From assembly GCA_036924085.1 (NCBI GenBank), contig JAVGWX010000003.1, positions 117,177,264 to 117,241,263 on the forward strand: a stretch of 64,000 bases of DNA, written 5' to 3'. This stretch comes from Ariolimax columbianus. Its lineage: Eukaryota > Mollusca > Gastropoda > Stylommatophora > Arionidae. The translations under genes were made by a program, and so were the position numbers. The notes beneath the pieces were generated by a model that saw nothing but the letters and a program-made list of their open reading frames with translations, was not told the DNA's origin and ran no database searches. Numbering within the stretch: the stretch's first letter is position 1; the number at the start of each line of letters is the position of its first letter. Below are positions 54,000 to 64,000 of the stretch, one piece after another.

Positions 54000-55068
54000 A
54001 GCACAACTTAGTGAAATAAAACCTCTAACACTAAATTCCCGATGACAATCTGCTATAAGACCAAATTCATCGTTTGAAATCTACCTGAAGTTGACATCCC
54101 CCTAAAGTCTGTGCCAGAGAAAACCCCTTGGAGAGAGGAGCATAGACTATCAATATGCATTCAAACAAAAGTGAAAGGAATATTAGACAAAGATGAACAA
54201 AACAGTGTGCAACGTAGGATAGTGATCCTCAATTTCCTGGATGAAGAATACCCACAAGACCTCTGCATCAGAGTATACACAGATGGGTCAGCACAGAATG
54301 CAGTAAAGAATTGTGGAGCGGGAGTGTACATAGAATACCCAAACAACATTAGGGATACAGTCAGAGTACCAACTGGAAAATTCTGTCATATATATGATGC
54401 AGAAATACAGGCAATCAAGGTGGCAACTGAGAAACTGTTGAACACCAATGTCAGTTCACAACCTGTAGTATTTCTGACAGATGCACAATCAGCACTCAAA
54501 GTACTCAAATTTGAGAAACTGCCAGATTTACAGGCTCTACTGTCTGAACTGAGCAGCCGGCGGAAGATTGTCATGCAGTGAATACCTTCTCATAGTGGAG
54601 TACCAGGAAACGAGAGAGCATATTGACTGGTAAAGGAGGGTGCCGCATACGAGCAACCAGGTGTGCCAGTTACATACCAACAGAAGATAAGGATGATCAA
54701 ATAAATCAGAAAGCCACACACAGTAACACCAGACGATTACCATAACATGAACAGACAAGAGCAAACTGTTGTGTTGCACCTTAGAACAGGACACAACCGA
54801 CTCCGCAGCCACATGTACACAAAATGAAGATTGGCAACTCAGCCATGTGTACATGCGGACAGGCGCCCCAGACAGCAGAGCACATACTGCAAAACTGCCC
54901 CGAATATGATATACAGAGAAAATCTCACTGGCCCATAGAAACAACACTGGAACAGAAACTTTATGGACCTGTATGTGGAATACAAAAGACAGTGAAGTTT
55001 ATACAAGAGACAACATTGCAGATATAGACAATATTTTAAAGCGAACGAAAGAAGAAGAAGAAGAATCG
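54000..55068 (+). mobile_element. RNase H LINE 3' part, sister of 18,502-19,251
   Basis: The frame 54,111-54,581 carries CIRVYTDGSAQNAVKNCGAG, YDAEIQAIKVATEKL and VVFLTDAQSALKVLKF: the first three catalytic acidic residues are intact. Then a stop replaces Trp (MQ-stop-IPSH), and RAD becomes RAY at NERAY. The C-terminal LRTGHNRLRSHMYTK and CTCGQAPQTAEHILQNC boxes follow in a shifted frame, and the element ends with GTGAAGTTTATACAAGAGAC and a GAAGAAGAAGAAGAA tail (55,050-55,066). The 5' border is unclear. Confidence 0.88.
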
Positions 55069-55226
55069 TTAAAAAATAATGAAAACCACAATCAGAATTC
55101 CGCGACCAACAACGTCTTCTAAAGGCAGTCTTAATAAGTGATATGTTCAGTCTTTTTTATAAATAATATAGCACTGACTTTCAAACATGGTATACCTTAA
55201 ATAGAGTCAGTATTTGTTTTAATTTC

Positions 55227-55290
55227 TTTTTCACTATACAGAAAATGTTCTCTATCTTTCTCCCTCTTTCTCTCTCTATCTCTCTTTCTC

Positions 55291-55356
<66 letters not shown>
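55227..55356. repeat. Compound (TC)n(AC)n microsatellite
   Basis: TC-rich stretch followed by about 13 AC units. Confidence 0.95.
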
Positions 55357-55755
55357 ATTCGACCTCTTTCCATTTCACCAACAACATTCATTTTATCTTT
55401 TTTTAAATTTTCTAATAGCGACATTACATTTAGAATTATATAGTGCGAACTTAGATGTTATAATTTTCTCATCAGTGTCCTTTTGTTTCTCATTAATCAT
55501 TTTTGTACCTCTGTGATAATTTATTAATTTCCTAAATTCTGTTATCAAAATACATTGTAAGCAAATCATTATGACAAAATTATTGGACTGAACAGAAAGT
55601 GTTCTCTCGCATTTTGTCTGAGCACATATTTATGGGCGGGTCAAGAGAGGGATGTCTTGAAGGTGACTTTTTATTTGTCTAAAAATTCACAAATATTTTC
55701 TGTAAATGAAAGCATAATAGTCAAATTATCAATACTTTGCAGATTAGAAATACAG
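55357..55755. other. Unassigned AT-rich
   Basis: Nothing recognised. Confidence 0.3.
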
Positions 55756-55759
55756 ACTT

Positions 55760-56045
55760 AGTCGATCATAACTTGGAGCTTGAAAATTGTAATCTTTTCG
55801 GATGTCCCTTGGAGCTTGAAAATGGCATTTTTTGTTGGCTTATAGCTGAAGGTTAAAGGGCAACTTAAACGTGACAACCTTTTTGGTTATTACCAGAGGG
55901 TAAAAGTGGCAATCTAGTCGCGTGTCGCTGAGATCTTAAGTGGCAACCTAATGGGGTGTCATTTTGGATATTAAGTTACAACCTAGTCAGATATAGCTTG
56001 GATCTTAGGTTACAACCTAGTAGTTTGTCGCTTGGAGGTTAAGAA
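55760..56045. repeat. Degenerate minisatellite, about 45-bp units
   Basis: CTTGGATCTTAGGTTACAAC, GCAACCTAAT and ACAACCTAGT words recur six to seven times at 40-50 bp. Confidence 0.65.
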
Positions 56046-56369
56046 AGAGAGAAATCGCCTATCGCTTTGAAAAGTAATGGAAACTCTAGTCTTCGGTCTG
56101 TCAAAGATGGACATGCATTGTTACAAGTAGTACATGTGATATGACCATCGCAGTTGCAGCTAAATAGAACAAGGAACATTTGACCAGAGACAAAGCTTAG
56201 GGTATGGACTCCGGGCATATATGAAACGTAAGTAGCTGTGAGACGGGATCATTCAGTATTTCTCATTCCTAGATTGGGACTTGCACAGTTGTCTAGAGAA
56301 AAAGACTGTCCGGAAAGAGAGTAAGTGGTTTGACATAGACTGACGATAGAAAGAAAGAAAAATAGAGAG

Positions 56370-56399
56370 AGAGGAGAGAGAGAGAGAGAGAGAGAGAGA
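56370..56399. repeat. (AG)n microsatellite
   Basis: About 14 AG units. Confidence 0.95.
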
Positions 56400-57675
56400 T
56401 CTGAAAGCTTATGTCCAAAAAGTTGTATCCCTTAACAGGTCGCATAACTGAAGCATATTGCATCCTTTACACGTAGGACGTGAGTTAAATAGAGCCTTAT
56501 CCATTACTTTTCTTTCTTCTCTGTTGTTTGATGGATATATTGTCCGAGTGCAAAAATAAGTTGTATTGCCATTACCAGGATTTGTGAATCGTTTTGTGCC
56601 AGACTTCCCACAAGGAGGCAGAAATACAGTGGTGACCACATGACCTTAAGTGGCCAATCAAAGCTACTGACTAGCGTAAAATCAACAGATTTTATAATCT
56701 AGTGCTCAGGTTTGCACGCAGTTATTTATTTGTTGTTATCTAAAAAATGTATAAATAGTTTCCGGACAATAAGTTTTCATTTTGAACTGAAGAGTTCCAG
56801 CGCTTACTACACTGTTGTCATGGTGCCAACGGAAAAACGAGATTAATTATGCACTGATAATACATAAGAATTAGAATTTAATGAATGACTGATTTGGATA
56901 TAAATGTATTTTTGTATTACTGTTTGAATAGTGCACAGTGTTCCCAAACATTGTACCCTCGCGCACCATGTGGCCCACTGACCCTTTTGAAGGCGCCCGC
57001 CCCTGTCTGACCACGACTGGTAGACTTGTATTGAAATAGTTAATAAACGGTACTGAGTAATTACCGTAGTGAGTAGTGATTTTTCTGAGTGGTCTGCCGG
57101 GGTCTTTGTGTATGACAAGAGCAAGAATAGCACCACTGCCCCACATAGAGCATGTCGACTAACTGTGTGACATGGTATAACACCGACCATGATTAGGTGG
57201 TTTGTTTAGAGCAGCATAGATCGAGCCTAACAAGCTGCGGGTCTACTCTGTTCTAGTATTTGAGTATATTAAGACGGACTCGCACAGCGATTAACCACTC
57301 TCCGTAAGCGCTTGTCCCAACGCAGTGGAGTATTAAGCTGCTCGAGCCTAGCCGCTTAGCAGGAAATCCTTCCCCTGGCTACATCTAGCTCATACCAGAG
57401 CTGGGACCTGCACAGGGGCATCTGCACTGTAGAAGTACAGGTCGACTAAGAACTGAGTAATTATTTCTTATCGTAAATTCAATGCCATAACTTCAGAAAG
57501 GAATATATGCTACAATCAGTAAAATACTAGTGCTATTGAAAAAGTTCAAGAACGTTTGGACTTGTGCGCAATGCGATGTCGGACCAACCAGTGGTGGGTG
57601 CATTATAATTACTTTGTTAAACCTACCGTTTCCTGTGCTTGTCTGTTGTGAATGTGTGTCGTACTGTAGCTGATT
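56400..57675. other. Unassigned sequence
   Basis: A 115-codon minus-strand frame (56,843-57,190) has no recognisable domain. The stretch 57,210-57,420 is more GC-rich but unassigned. Confidence 0.3.
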
Positions 57676-57679
57676 ATTT

Positions 57680-57935
57680 ACGCATATGTAGATTGTGTTT
57701 GGGTTCCTAGAGATGTATGAATTTCATGAGCTGTCAATTAACATTAAGTTTCGCTTCAAGATCGGAAGACGTTCAAGGAAACTCTTGAAGTGCTCAAATA
57801 TGTTTATATGGAATAGTGCAAGAGCCGTTGGCGTTGCTGCGAATCGCTTAAGCCAATTAAGGATAGTCGGCAGTCAACAGATGACCACTTGCTTCCGGGT
57901 AATGTTACCCAGGCTCGTAAGACGATGTGCATCAA
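57680..57935 (+). mobile_element. Mariner N-terminal relic
   Basis: LSINIKFRFKIGRRSRKLLK resembles the opening helix of mariner transposases (QRxxIKFxFKxGK); the following KYVYME and a shifted RQSTDDHLLPG segment fit the linker region. There is no catalytic domain, and no inverted ends were identified. Confidence 0.5.
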
Positions 57936-58149
57936 TCGTTGTGTTACACTGTGTGAAACAACTAAAGAAAATTCAACACCTCAATAGGATCATGACAAAT
58001 CAATCTAACAGAGAAACAACAGAAGAAAAAAGTTATTCTTCCCCAGCCCTCATAGTCATCTGACCTAGCCCAAAAAGACCTTTATCAATACACTGAAACC
58101 GAGTTTGGAAGGAAGACAATTTCAGACGATTGAATACATTAAGTGCAAT

Positions 58150-58391
58150 TCTCAGATGGTAAAAGTAAAAAGTAAAGTAACCCATAGCATTACTGCCGTA
58201 GGGGTGTGATGTATTAGCGATCTCACAAATCAAAGGCCCGACTATATGAGGGCGGTAGCCATCTCCTCTCCCTCGCTGTTTTTACTATTGCGGTCTGAAA
58301 AAACATTACCGCCTCAACTGAGGAATGAACCCAGGACCACTCAGATGCGAAGCAAGCGCGCTAACCACAGCGCTACGTGTCTCTCAGATGG
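58150..58391 (-). repeat. tRNA-derived SINE with 10-bp target duplications
   Basis: On the minus strand a tRNA-like head carries A-box TGGTTAGCGCG (58,367-58,357) and B-box GGGTTCATTCC (58,332-58,322). About 140 bp of body and a TTACTTTACTTTTTACTTTT tail follow. TCTCAGATGG occurs at 58,150-58,159 and 58,382-58,391, exactly flanking the unit. SINEs are transcribed by RNA polymerase III from the internal boxes and mobilised by a LINE. Confidence 0.85.
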
Positions 58392-58650
58392 ACATGCACA
58401 CAATTACCAATAGTGTTAACTAGGAAGTGGACACAGTGTTTGAAATGATGTATTAATATAGAGGGAATGTTTTCGAAAGAGACACGGCAAAACTAGGTTC
58501 CAACTAATTCAGAAAAGGTTAAACAAAACATGTTTTGGAACTCTTTCAACTGACCTGGCGTGTGTTACATAACTGACTAGCAGCGGCAAATTCACATTAG
58601 TGTTGAGTTTGATGAAACGGTTTGTTTAAGTTAGATTTGTTTGGGAATAA
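58392..58650. other. Unassigned
   Basis: Nothing recognised. Confidence 0.3.
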
Positions 58651-58652
58651 TG

Positions 58653-58742
<90 letters not shown>
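58653..58742. repeat. (TGCG)n(TG)n(CG)n microsatellite
   Basis: About ten TGCG units pass into about 18 TG units and a short GC run; an alternating purine-pyrimidine tract. Confidence 0.97.
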
Positions 58743-58768
58743 ATGTGAGTGTTTGTCATTTACATAAT

Positions 58769-59345
58769 TGTACGAGGGAAAGTCTGTAAAAAATGTAATA
58801 AATGGTTATAAACCAAATATTTAATGAAATGCGAACTTGAAAACCATTTATTATTGTATTTACATTGTACCTTATTTCTCAGCATAACTTCTATTAACAT
58901 TGAAAAACTTAACATATTACTTTATCCGTGCACGTGATCCATATTAGTACTTAACTTTCAACCTCTTTTGCACTTGCGAAACGTCTCCGACAAGGTGGGA
59001 TAATGCGTTATGTTGTGAACTAAACCATGAGAACATCCTAATGCAGTTACTACACTGCTTATCGTTACTCGCCTGTCAGCTGGAATCATCTCCTCCACCA
59101 GCCGCACAGATGCTTCTGTTGAAATCTGAACAGGGCGACCAGCAAATTTTGGGAGTCCTTGAGAAAATGTATCGACCCAGTTATGCACCGCTTTGCGTGT
59201 CAAAGACATTTCACAGTAAACTGAAAGTATTTCTTTATGAATATACTTTGCATAAAGTCCTTTTGCCCTTCCCAATCACACAAAAAACGCACAACATGAC
59301 GCTTTTCGTTGATTGTAAATTCTGTGAGCACCAACGCCACTGTGC
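58769..59345 (-). mobile_element. Internally deleted mariner
   Basis: The minus-strand frame 59,275-58,958 encodes AKYIHKEILSVYCEMSLTRK, AVHNWVDTFSQG, GRPVQISTEASVRLVEEMIP and ADRRVTISSVVTALGCSHGL, the two DNA-binding helix-turn-helix units of a mariner transposase. The frame then jumps to AKEVES and a decayed C-terminal end. The whole catalytic DD[D] domain is missing. The left end TACGAGGGAAAGTCTGTAAA looks like an inverted-repeat end, but I could not find its partner. Confidence 0.78.
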
Positions 59346-59925
59346 ACGTGAGCTGCGTGCGTGTATGTGACACTTAGCGTCTGATACCTACGGCAATCAT
59401 AAATCTGGATATTTCTACCACCTAATGGCACCTTGAAAAACCACCAACTGCATGTTTCAGCAATCCCATTTTAGTGTGTGATCTATTTACTGACTTACCC
59501 TTGCATGAGAATCTAAATAATATTTGTAATACGTTTTCTGAGAATGTAATGTATTTTATTGTATTTCGCGGGAGCGAAGAGTATCATTGGGGTGAGAGGA
59601 GAGGTATTCGCAAAGACGCCCTCACATATCTTTGTAGTGTTCTTGGATAAAAGCTGTGTCAGGGCAGTCTGACTAACGAAGTCATCATCGACAGTCTAAT
59701 TCCCCATAATGGTGAGCCTATTGAGAAGTCTTTCATTACACTACAGCAAGGAACACTCGGGTCCACCCTTTTTTAGGACACATCCAGATGTAAGAAGAGG
59801 AACTGTTACCCGCCGTCAAAGAAATTTCGACAAGAGTATAATTAGCTCAACATGAATATCTTCGAACAACGCATGATGGAATTATGTCCAATTTTAATGA
59901 TTTTAATTATAAAATTGTGTGACAA
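59346..59925. other. Unassigned
   Basis: Nothing recognised. Confidence 0.3.
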
Positions 59926-59927
59926 AA

Positions 59928-60200
59928 ATATGGGGCAAGCCGAACTACAAATAGTCTTGAATGTGTGCTATAATATGGCGCACGCCGGACTACCAATAGT
60001 CTTGAAACGTATGTTTTAATACGGCGCACGCCTGACTACCAATAGTCTTGAATGTATGCTCTAATACGGCGCACGCCGAACTACCAATAGTCTTGAATCT
60101 ATGTTCTAATATGGCGCACGCCGAACTAACAATAGCCTTGAATGTATGTTCTAATACGGCGCACGCCGAACTACCAATAGCCTTGCATGTATGCTCTAAT
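59928..60200. repeat. 45-bp minisatellite, about 6 units
   Basis: Units of CGGCGCACGCCGAACTACCA plus 25 bp, each containing the palindromic GGCGCACGCC. The period is 15 codons, so one plus-strand frame stays open (CSNTAHAELPIAL repeats, 60,048-60,275). I regard it as non-genic. Confidence 0.94.
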
Positions 60201-60204
60201 TACA

Positions 60205-62925
60205 TAAAGGGGTGGGGATCGCACATTTGGGCAAGGATTAATCATGTGGTGGGTGTTGGCATCTCAGGATGTTAAAGTCTGCAAGTTTGCTAGATCTTAG
60301 CAATTAGCTTTAGACTATACTTGGAAATCAGAAGTTCTGGAGTTTCTGTTTTTCTGTTATCGTCACTGGCTTTTCTGTTTTGCTGACACTGATTTTGGTA
60401 ACCATGAAAGAATGTTTTGCCAATTTAACGAAAGGATCTTCAATTGGTCGCTTATTTCACACTTTGTTTAACAAGATAAGGTTTTTAGCTTTAGACATTC
60501 ACAATCCTTCTTACTTGCATTCCTTGAGAAGCACAGTAATGTATGGTTGACCTATTGTTTCATTCCCACTGAAGGTCTAGTGATTCACCTGACAGAGGAA
60601 TTGTAGAGTTTATATTTGTCTTATCCTGTATCTAACTGCGATAACAGCGTGATATAATGCAGGTATTAATAGTATTTAGTTGTCATTGTGCACAAAACGG
60701 AAAAAATAAGCAAACACATCTTGTGAATTAGAAGCAGAAAAATAAAATGAGCAAAGTTTAGTAAAAGAAGACACATAGGCATTAGTTAATGAAGAATGAA
60801 CGAAAACACAATAGACAGAAGAGTTACATTAGCGCTTGTCCAACAAGCGTAAATATTTATTAACACCTTTTTTTTCAAAATGAAAGTCTGAGGTTTCTGC
60901 GTCCAGAGAGTTTAGTATTCCTGATCGTCTCGTGTTGTTTTAACATTTTAATGAAATTTATGGACTTTAATTGAAAATCAGACAAACAACTACAGGAAAT
61001 ATGTACTTCATGCTACAGTATCTGTCTCTTAAATTTCACTAAATAAGATAATAAGCCGGATTCTCTAGTAAAAGGTAAAATAAAAACCAAAAGCGGAAAC
61101 CTGAAAATAAATACAATGTCAAATACGAAATAATACATTTAGTATAACAACGCAAAATAATTCCGTTTACCCACATCTCGCTAACTGTTATATGCGAAAA
61201 CGTAATGGTAGATGTAGTGTGAACGCTCATACTCAATAATTATATTGTAATAAATTTTCTTACATGGAAGATACAGTTATTAGTAAACATAATATGTGGG
61301 GAAGCGAGATCAAATCTGAATGCCAATGGTGACTAAAAATAAAAACCAAAAGTAGGTTAAAATACAATTTTACATAAGGGCAGCAACAAACGTGCAATAT
61401 CGTTCTAACCTTTGTTGAACTTTATCAAGGACTTGTCAAACTGTCAAATAACAACAGAACAAATAAAAGCAGCAAACTAAATTTTAAATATCTTAGCTTA
61501 CTGGTTCTCAATCTATTATAGTTTTCAGGCACACTGAAGCTGTTGATAATTCGTCGTAACATCCATTATCTCGTCTACCATACAAGATAATATTTTAAAA
61601 TACACTAAAACAAGAAACTCAATTTTAAAATATAAATTTGAATCCAGGACTCTCTACAAGACTCTTTGTGAACCCGAAACTGAGATCCACTGCATTAGAG
61701 TGCTTAATTAAAAGGACAACTTGAGTAAATGACACATACACATTAGCAGTTATGTGTGTAGCTTTATAGTTTGAATTAAGTGTACCTCTAGTGTTTAGCT
61801 ACAGAAGCTTCTAGTGCTAGAATGAAAATAAATATTTCTTGGAAACTGCTGAAGGGAGATTTAAGGTTTACACGACAAATAAATAAGCTTTGCTATTTTT
61901 AGAAAAGCTATTACACTGGTATTAAAGAAGGTTGTATACACACAATTGAATGGAAAAAAGAGTGGATAGGTTGTGACACCCAGAATGTTTGTACTGGTGT
62001 AAGAAATGCACTATAGCCGAACAACTGATTGAATAAAATTATCCACTGCAAATCGTGTGTGTGCACTCCTAAAAACCATTGACAATTTAAACAGAGAATT
62101 ACTGCAAAAAATATGGAGCAGAACTTAGTCTCAACGTGTTTCAGATCTGATACGGGAAGTACAAAAAAGATGGCCCTTCTCTATGGATAAATTGTTTATT
62201 CAGTTAAAGCTCATGCCTCAATTGATAAAGCAAGTCAAATATTGTTTAATTCAAATTCTTTTATCTAACCGATTTGCAAAAATTACAGAATCAAACATCA
62301 ATTATGGAAATAGATTGACTCTGGAAAAACAGCTTGACAATCAAAACTATTTGTCTCACCCCAAAATAATCATTTTAAATTGTTTGGCACATAATAGGCG
62401 AAATGTCTCAATAAACAGGTCCGGAAATGCAAATGACAATAAATGCAAGAATGTTAGTGCAAGTGATGGCAGAAACCACAATGAGTCTGATTTATGTGAA
62501 CACAAGCACACAACAACAAAAGACTACACTATCTAGTAAATCTGAAATAATAAGGTCGACAATTTTAAAGACATTTCGCTACTCAAAACAGAACCGGCGA
62601 TAAGCCAAGAATAAACGAGTTGATGTGACACAAGACGAAGTAAGCGAGAAAAATACTAAATGGTAAATTAGCAAGATATTATTAATTACCTATGTGGGAG
62701 TGAGGAAAGAAAGTAAAGAAGAAGAAGAAGACGACGAAGAGGAAGAATAAGAGAAAGAAGAAGAAGATTATGAGAACAACGAAATTTCGGAAAGATATGT
62801 ATAATGTGTCACTGTCATGTGGAATAGTGACACATTTTTTTTTAGAAAAACTGAAAAGAAGTAACGACACTGATAATCAGAAAAGCAACTTTGCAATGGT
62901 TGTATGAATTATTTAAACAAGCAGC
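60205..62925. other. Long AT-rich stretch without recognised features
   Basis: A 117-codon frame at 62,183-62,536 has no recognisable domain and an amino-acid mix expected of AT-rich DNA (Asn, Lys, Ile, Leu). A GAA-rich patch lies at 62,715-62,770. No element ends, arrays or RNA genes were seen. Confidence 0.35.
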
Positions 62926-62929
62926 ATCA

Positions 62930-63330
62930 AAGGCAGATCAAGAATTAAAGTAAGGAGAATGAAAAAATCAGACTTAAACGGCTGCCAGTAAAGGAGTTAA
63001 AATGCGCATGAGAAGAGAAATAGAAAATATATTAAAGAAGCGGAAGAGACTACAAAAGCACAAACAAACTCACATGAATATATAAGCAAATAAATTAACT
63101 TAATAAAGAAGTTCTAGAAAATGTGCTTAGCAACAAGAAAGAGCAGATGAAGAGATGGACAGAGCATTTCGATGAACTTCGAAATAGACAAGTAAGATTC
63201 CTTATATATTCCGTCCGCCGAATTGGAACTGCAAGTTAATGTCGTGAAACCGACTAGTGATGAAATCACTAATGCAATTTTCCTCCTGCAAAAATGGTAA
63301 AGATAGCTACACCGCGGTAATAGTTTAATA
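62930..63330 (+). mobile_element. LINE linker relic
   Basis: VLSNKKEQMKRWTEHFDELR (63,120-63,180) is a typical block just upstream of the RT in RTE-like LINEs. It is followed by LELQVNVVKPTSDEITNAIF (63,225-63,283) in a shifted frame. Upstream traces are weak. Confidence 0.65.
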
Positions 63331-63439
63331 AAGTATGAAATGGAATTCTGCATTTGTTTATCAGATTCGTCAATTTAAAAAAGAGCATTTCACAGTTTAG
63401 AATATAAATCACTCTGAACCTGAAGTTTATTAACATAAT

Positions 63440-64000
63440 GTTTGTTGTTGTTGTTATGGATCCAACATCTGGGCTCTCGCTCTTTGGCCCAATGCCATGC
63501 AATAGTATATGTACGTGTTTATCAGCTGTTGTCTAGTGCCATACAAAGTGTTCCATGTACCTGGCCACGGAGGAAGAAGCATTTTCCTAAAATCATTGAC
63601 CGCTGAGCACTCAAAGAGATGATGATCAACTGTTTCATTTGAATGTGTACAGAGCTGGCACTCAGGTGTATGTTGTGGTTGGATTCTGTTCAGGTATTTG
63701 TTTAGTGGGATGTGTTGCGTTCTCAGTCGGAAAATGGTGCTCTGATCATTCCTTGTGAGTTGATTTACACTGTCATTTGGACTGGGGCTTGCCATATGTC
63801 TGTGGACCTTTCTTCCCTTGTTTCCCATGGCCCATCTGTTCAGCCAAGTTTTTTGTTTGCTTGTCTCATGAGCTGTTTGGCTGTTCGTAAATTTGTTGCT
63901 GTATGTGACTGTTTTTGTCTTGATCCCTCCTTTGCTAGTATGTCTGCATTGTCATTGCCATGTGAGCTTGAGTGTCCAGGGATCCACTGAAGAACTGTTT
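63440..64000 (-). mobile_element. RNase H LINE 3' end, runs off the right edge
   Basis: On the minus strand from 64,000: VLQWIPGHSSSHGNDNADIL and AKEGSRQ (end of RNase H, with His and Asp), a shift near 63,835, then the 124-codon frame 63,828-63,454 with STIFRLRTQHIPLNKYLNRI and CQLCTHSNETVDHHLFEC (zinc box), the stop, and an AACAACAACAAC tail (63,458-63,446). The AAC tail and the box sequence mark a family different from the GAA-tailed ones. Confidence 0.87.

Noticed and set aside
56843..57190. 115-codon minus-strand frame
   Set aside because: No recognisable domain; an overlapping 91-codon frame on the same strand shows the same chance openness.
58322..58381. A functional tRNA gene
   Set aside because: The head has Pol III boxes but not a full cloverleaf, and it continues into a SINE body bounded by target duplications.
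60048..60275. 75-codon protein with 15-residue repeats
   Set aside because: It is a translation of the 45-bp minisatellite; no conserved flank.
62183..62536. 117-codon plus-strand frame
   Set aside because: Composition is what AT-rich DNA gives; no domain or homologous copy in the window.

Overview
This window looks like a repeat-dominated, AT-leaning stretch of an invertebrate animal nuclear genome. A mollusc or another lophotrochozoan is my best guess, inferred from the style of the LINE families (endonuclease-RT-RNase H elements, RTE-like elements and elements ending in a C2H2 finger), from a Penelope-like GIY-YIG relic, from tRNA-headed SINEs and from mariner elements. I found no convincing host protein-coding gene, no tRNA gene, no operon structure and nothing prokaryotic. 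Almost every open frame with recognisable similarity belongs to a transposable element, and nearly all are broken by frameshifts, stops or truncation.

Layout. 1-600 is a clean endonuclease segment of an RNase H-type LINE (minus), abutting a 35-bp minisatellite (601-1,312) and a decayed plus-strand copy of the same family. 2.8-3.66 kb is an ATTAG tract followed by a 15-bp pyrimidine-rich minisatellite. 4.2-8.3 kb holds a SINE-like unit, a LINE 3' end with an inverted duplicate of its catalytic segment, minus-strand LINE pieces and a 36-bp array. 9.65-10.9 kb is a 52/58-bp array that decays to the right. 13.1-15.7 kb is a minus-strand LINE split by a well-preserved plus-strand LINE with a 13-bp target duplication. 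16.6-17.4 kb is a Penelope-like relic. 17.8-20.6 kb is a chimeric LINE split by an RNase H LINE copy. 22.2-23.8 kb is a recent 5'-truncated RNase H LINE with an intact 472-codon frame and perfect target duplication. 25.55-26.96 kb is a complete but dead mariner whose catalytic segment has been tandemly amplified. 27.25-27.9 kb is a 28S rRNA fragment between 129-bp direct repeats.

30.4-32.9 kb holds minisatellites and two LINE 3' ends. 33.1-39.2 kb is a three-level nest: an RTE/CR1-like LINE interrupted by an RNase H LINE, itself interrupted by a truncated sister copy. 39.2-42.4 kb is a minus-strand LINE probably split by a plus-strand LINE. 46.2-55.1 kb is a patchwork of LINE fragments from at least five families. 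57.7-59.4 kb holds two mariner relics and a SINE with target duplications. 59.9-60.2 kb is a 45-bp array. 60.2-62.9 kb is featureless to me. 63-64 kb has two further LINE fragments, the last running off the window.

The elements do not form a pathway. Their relationship is stratigraphic: older LINE relics serve as targets for younger ones. Insertion polarity, A-rich triplet tails (GAA for the RNase H families, ATT for the finger-bearing family, AAC for a third) and target duplications are readable directly. The most unusual observations are the triple nest with self-insertion, the mariner-derived minisatellite, the rRNA fragment with very long flanking repeats, and hammerhead-like motifs in Penelope-type sequence.
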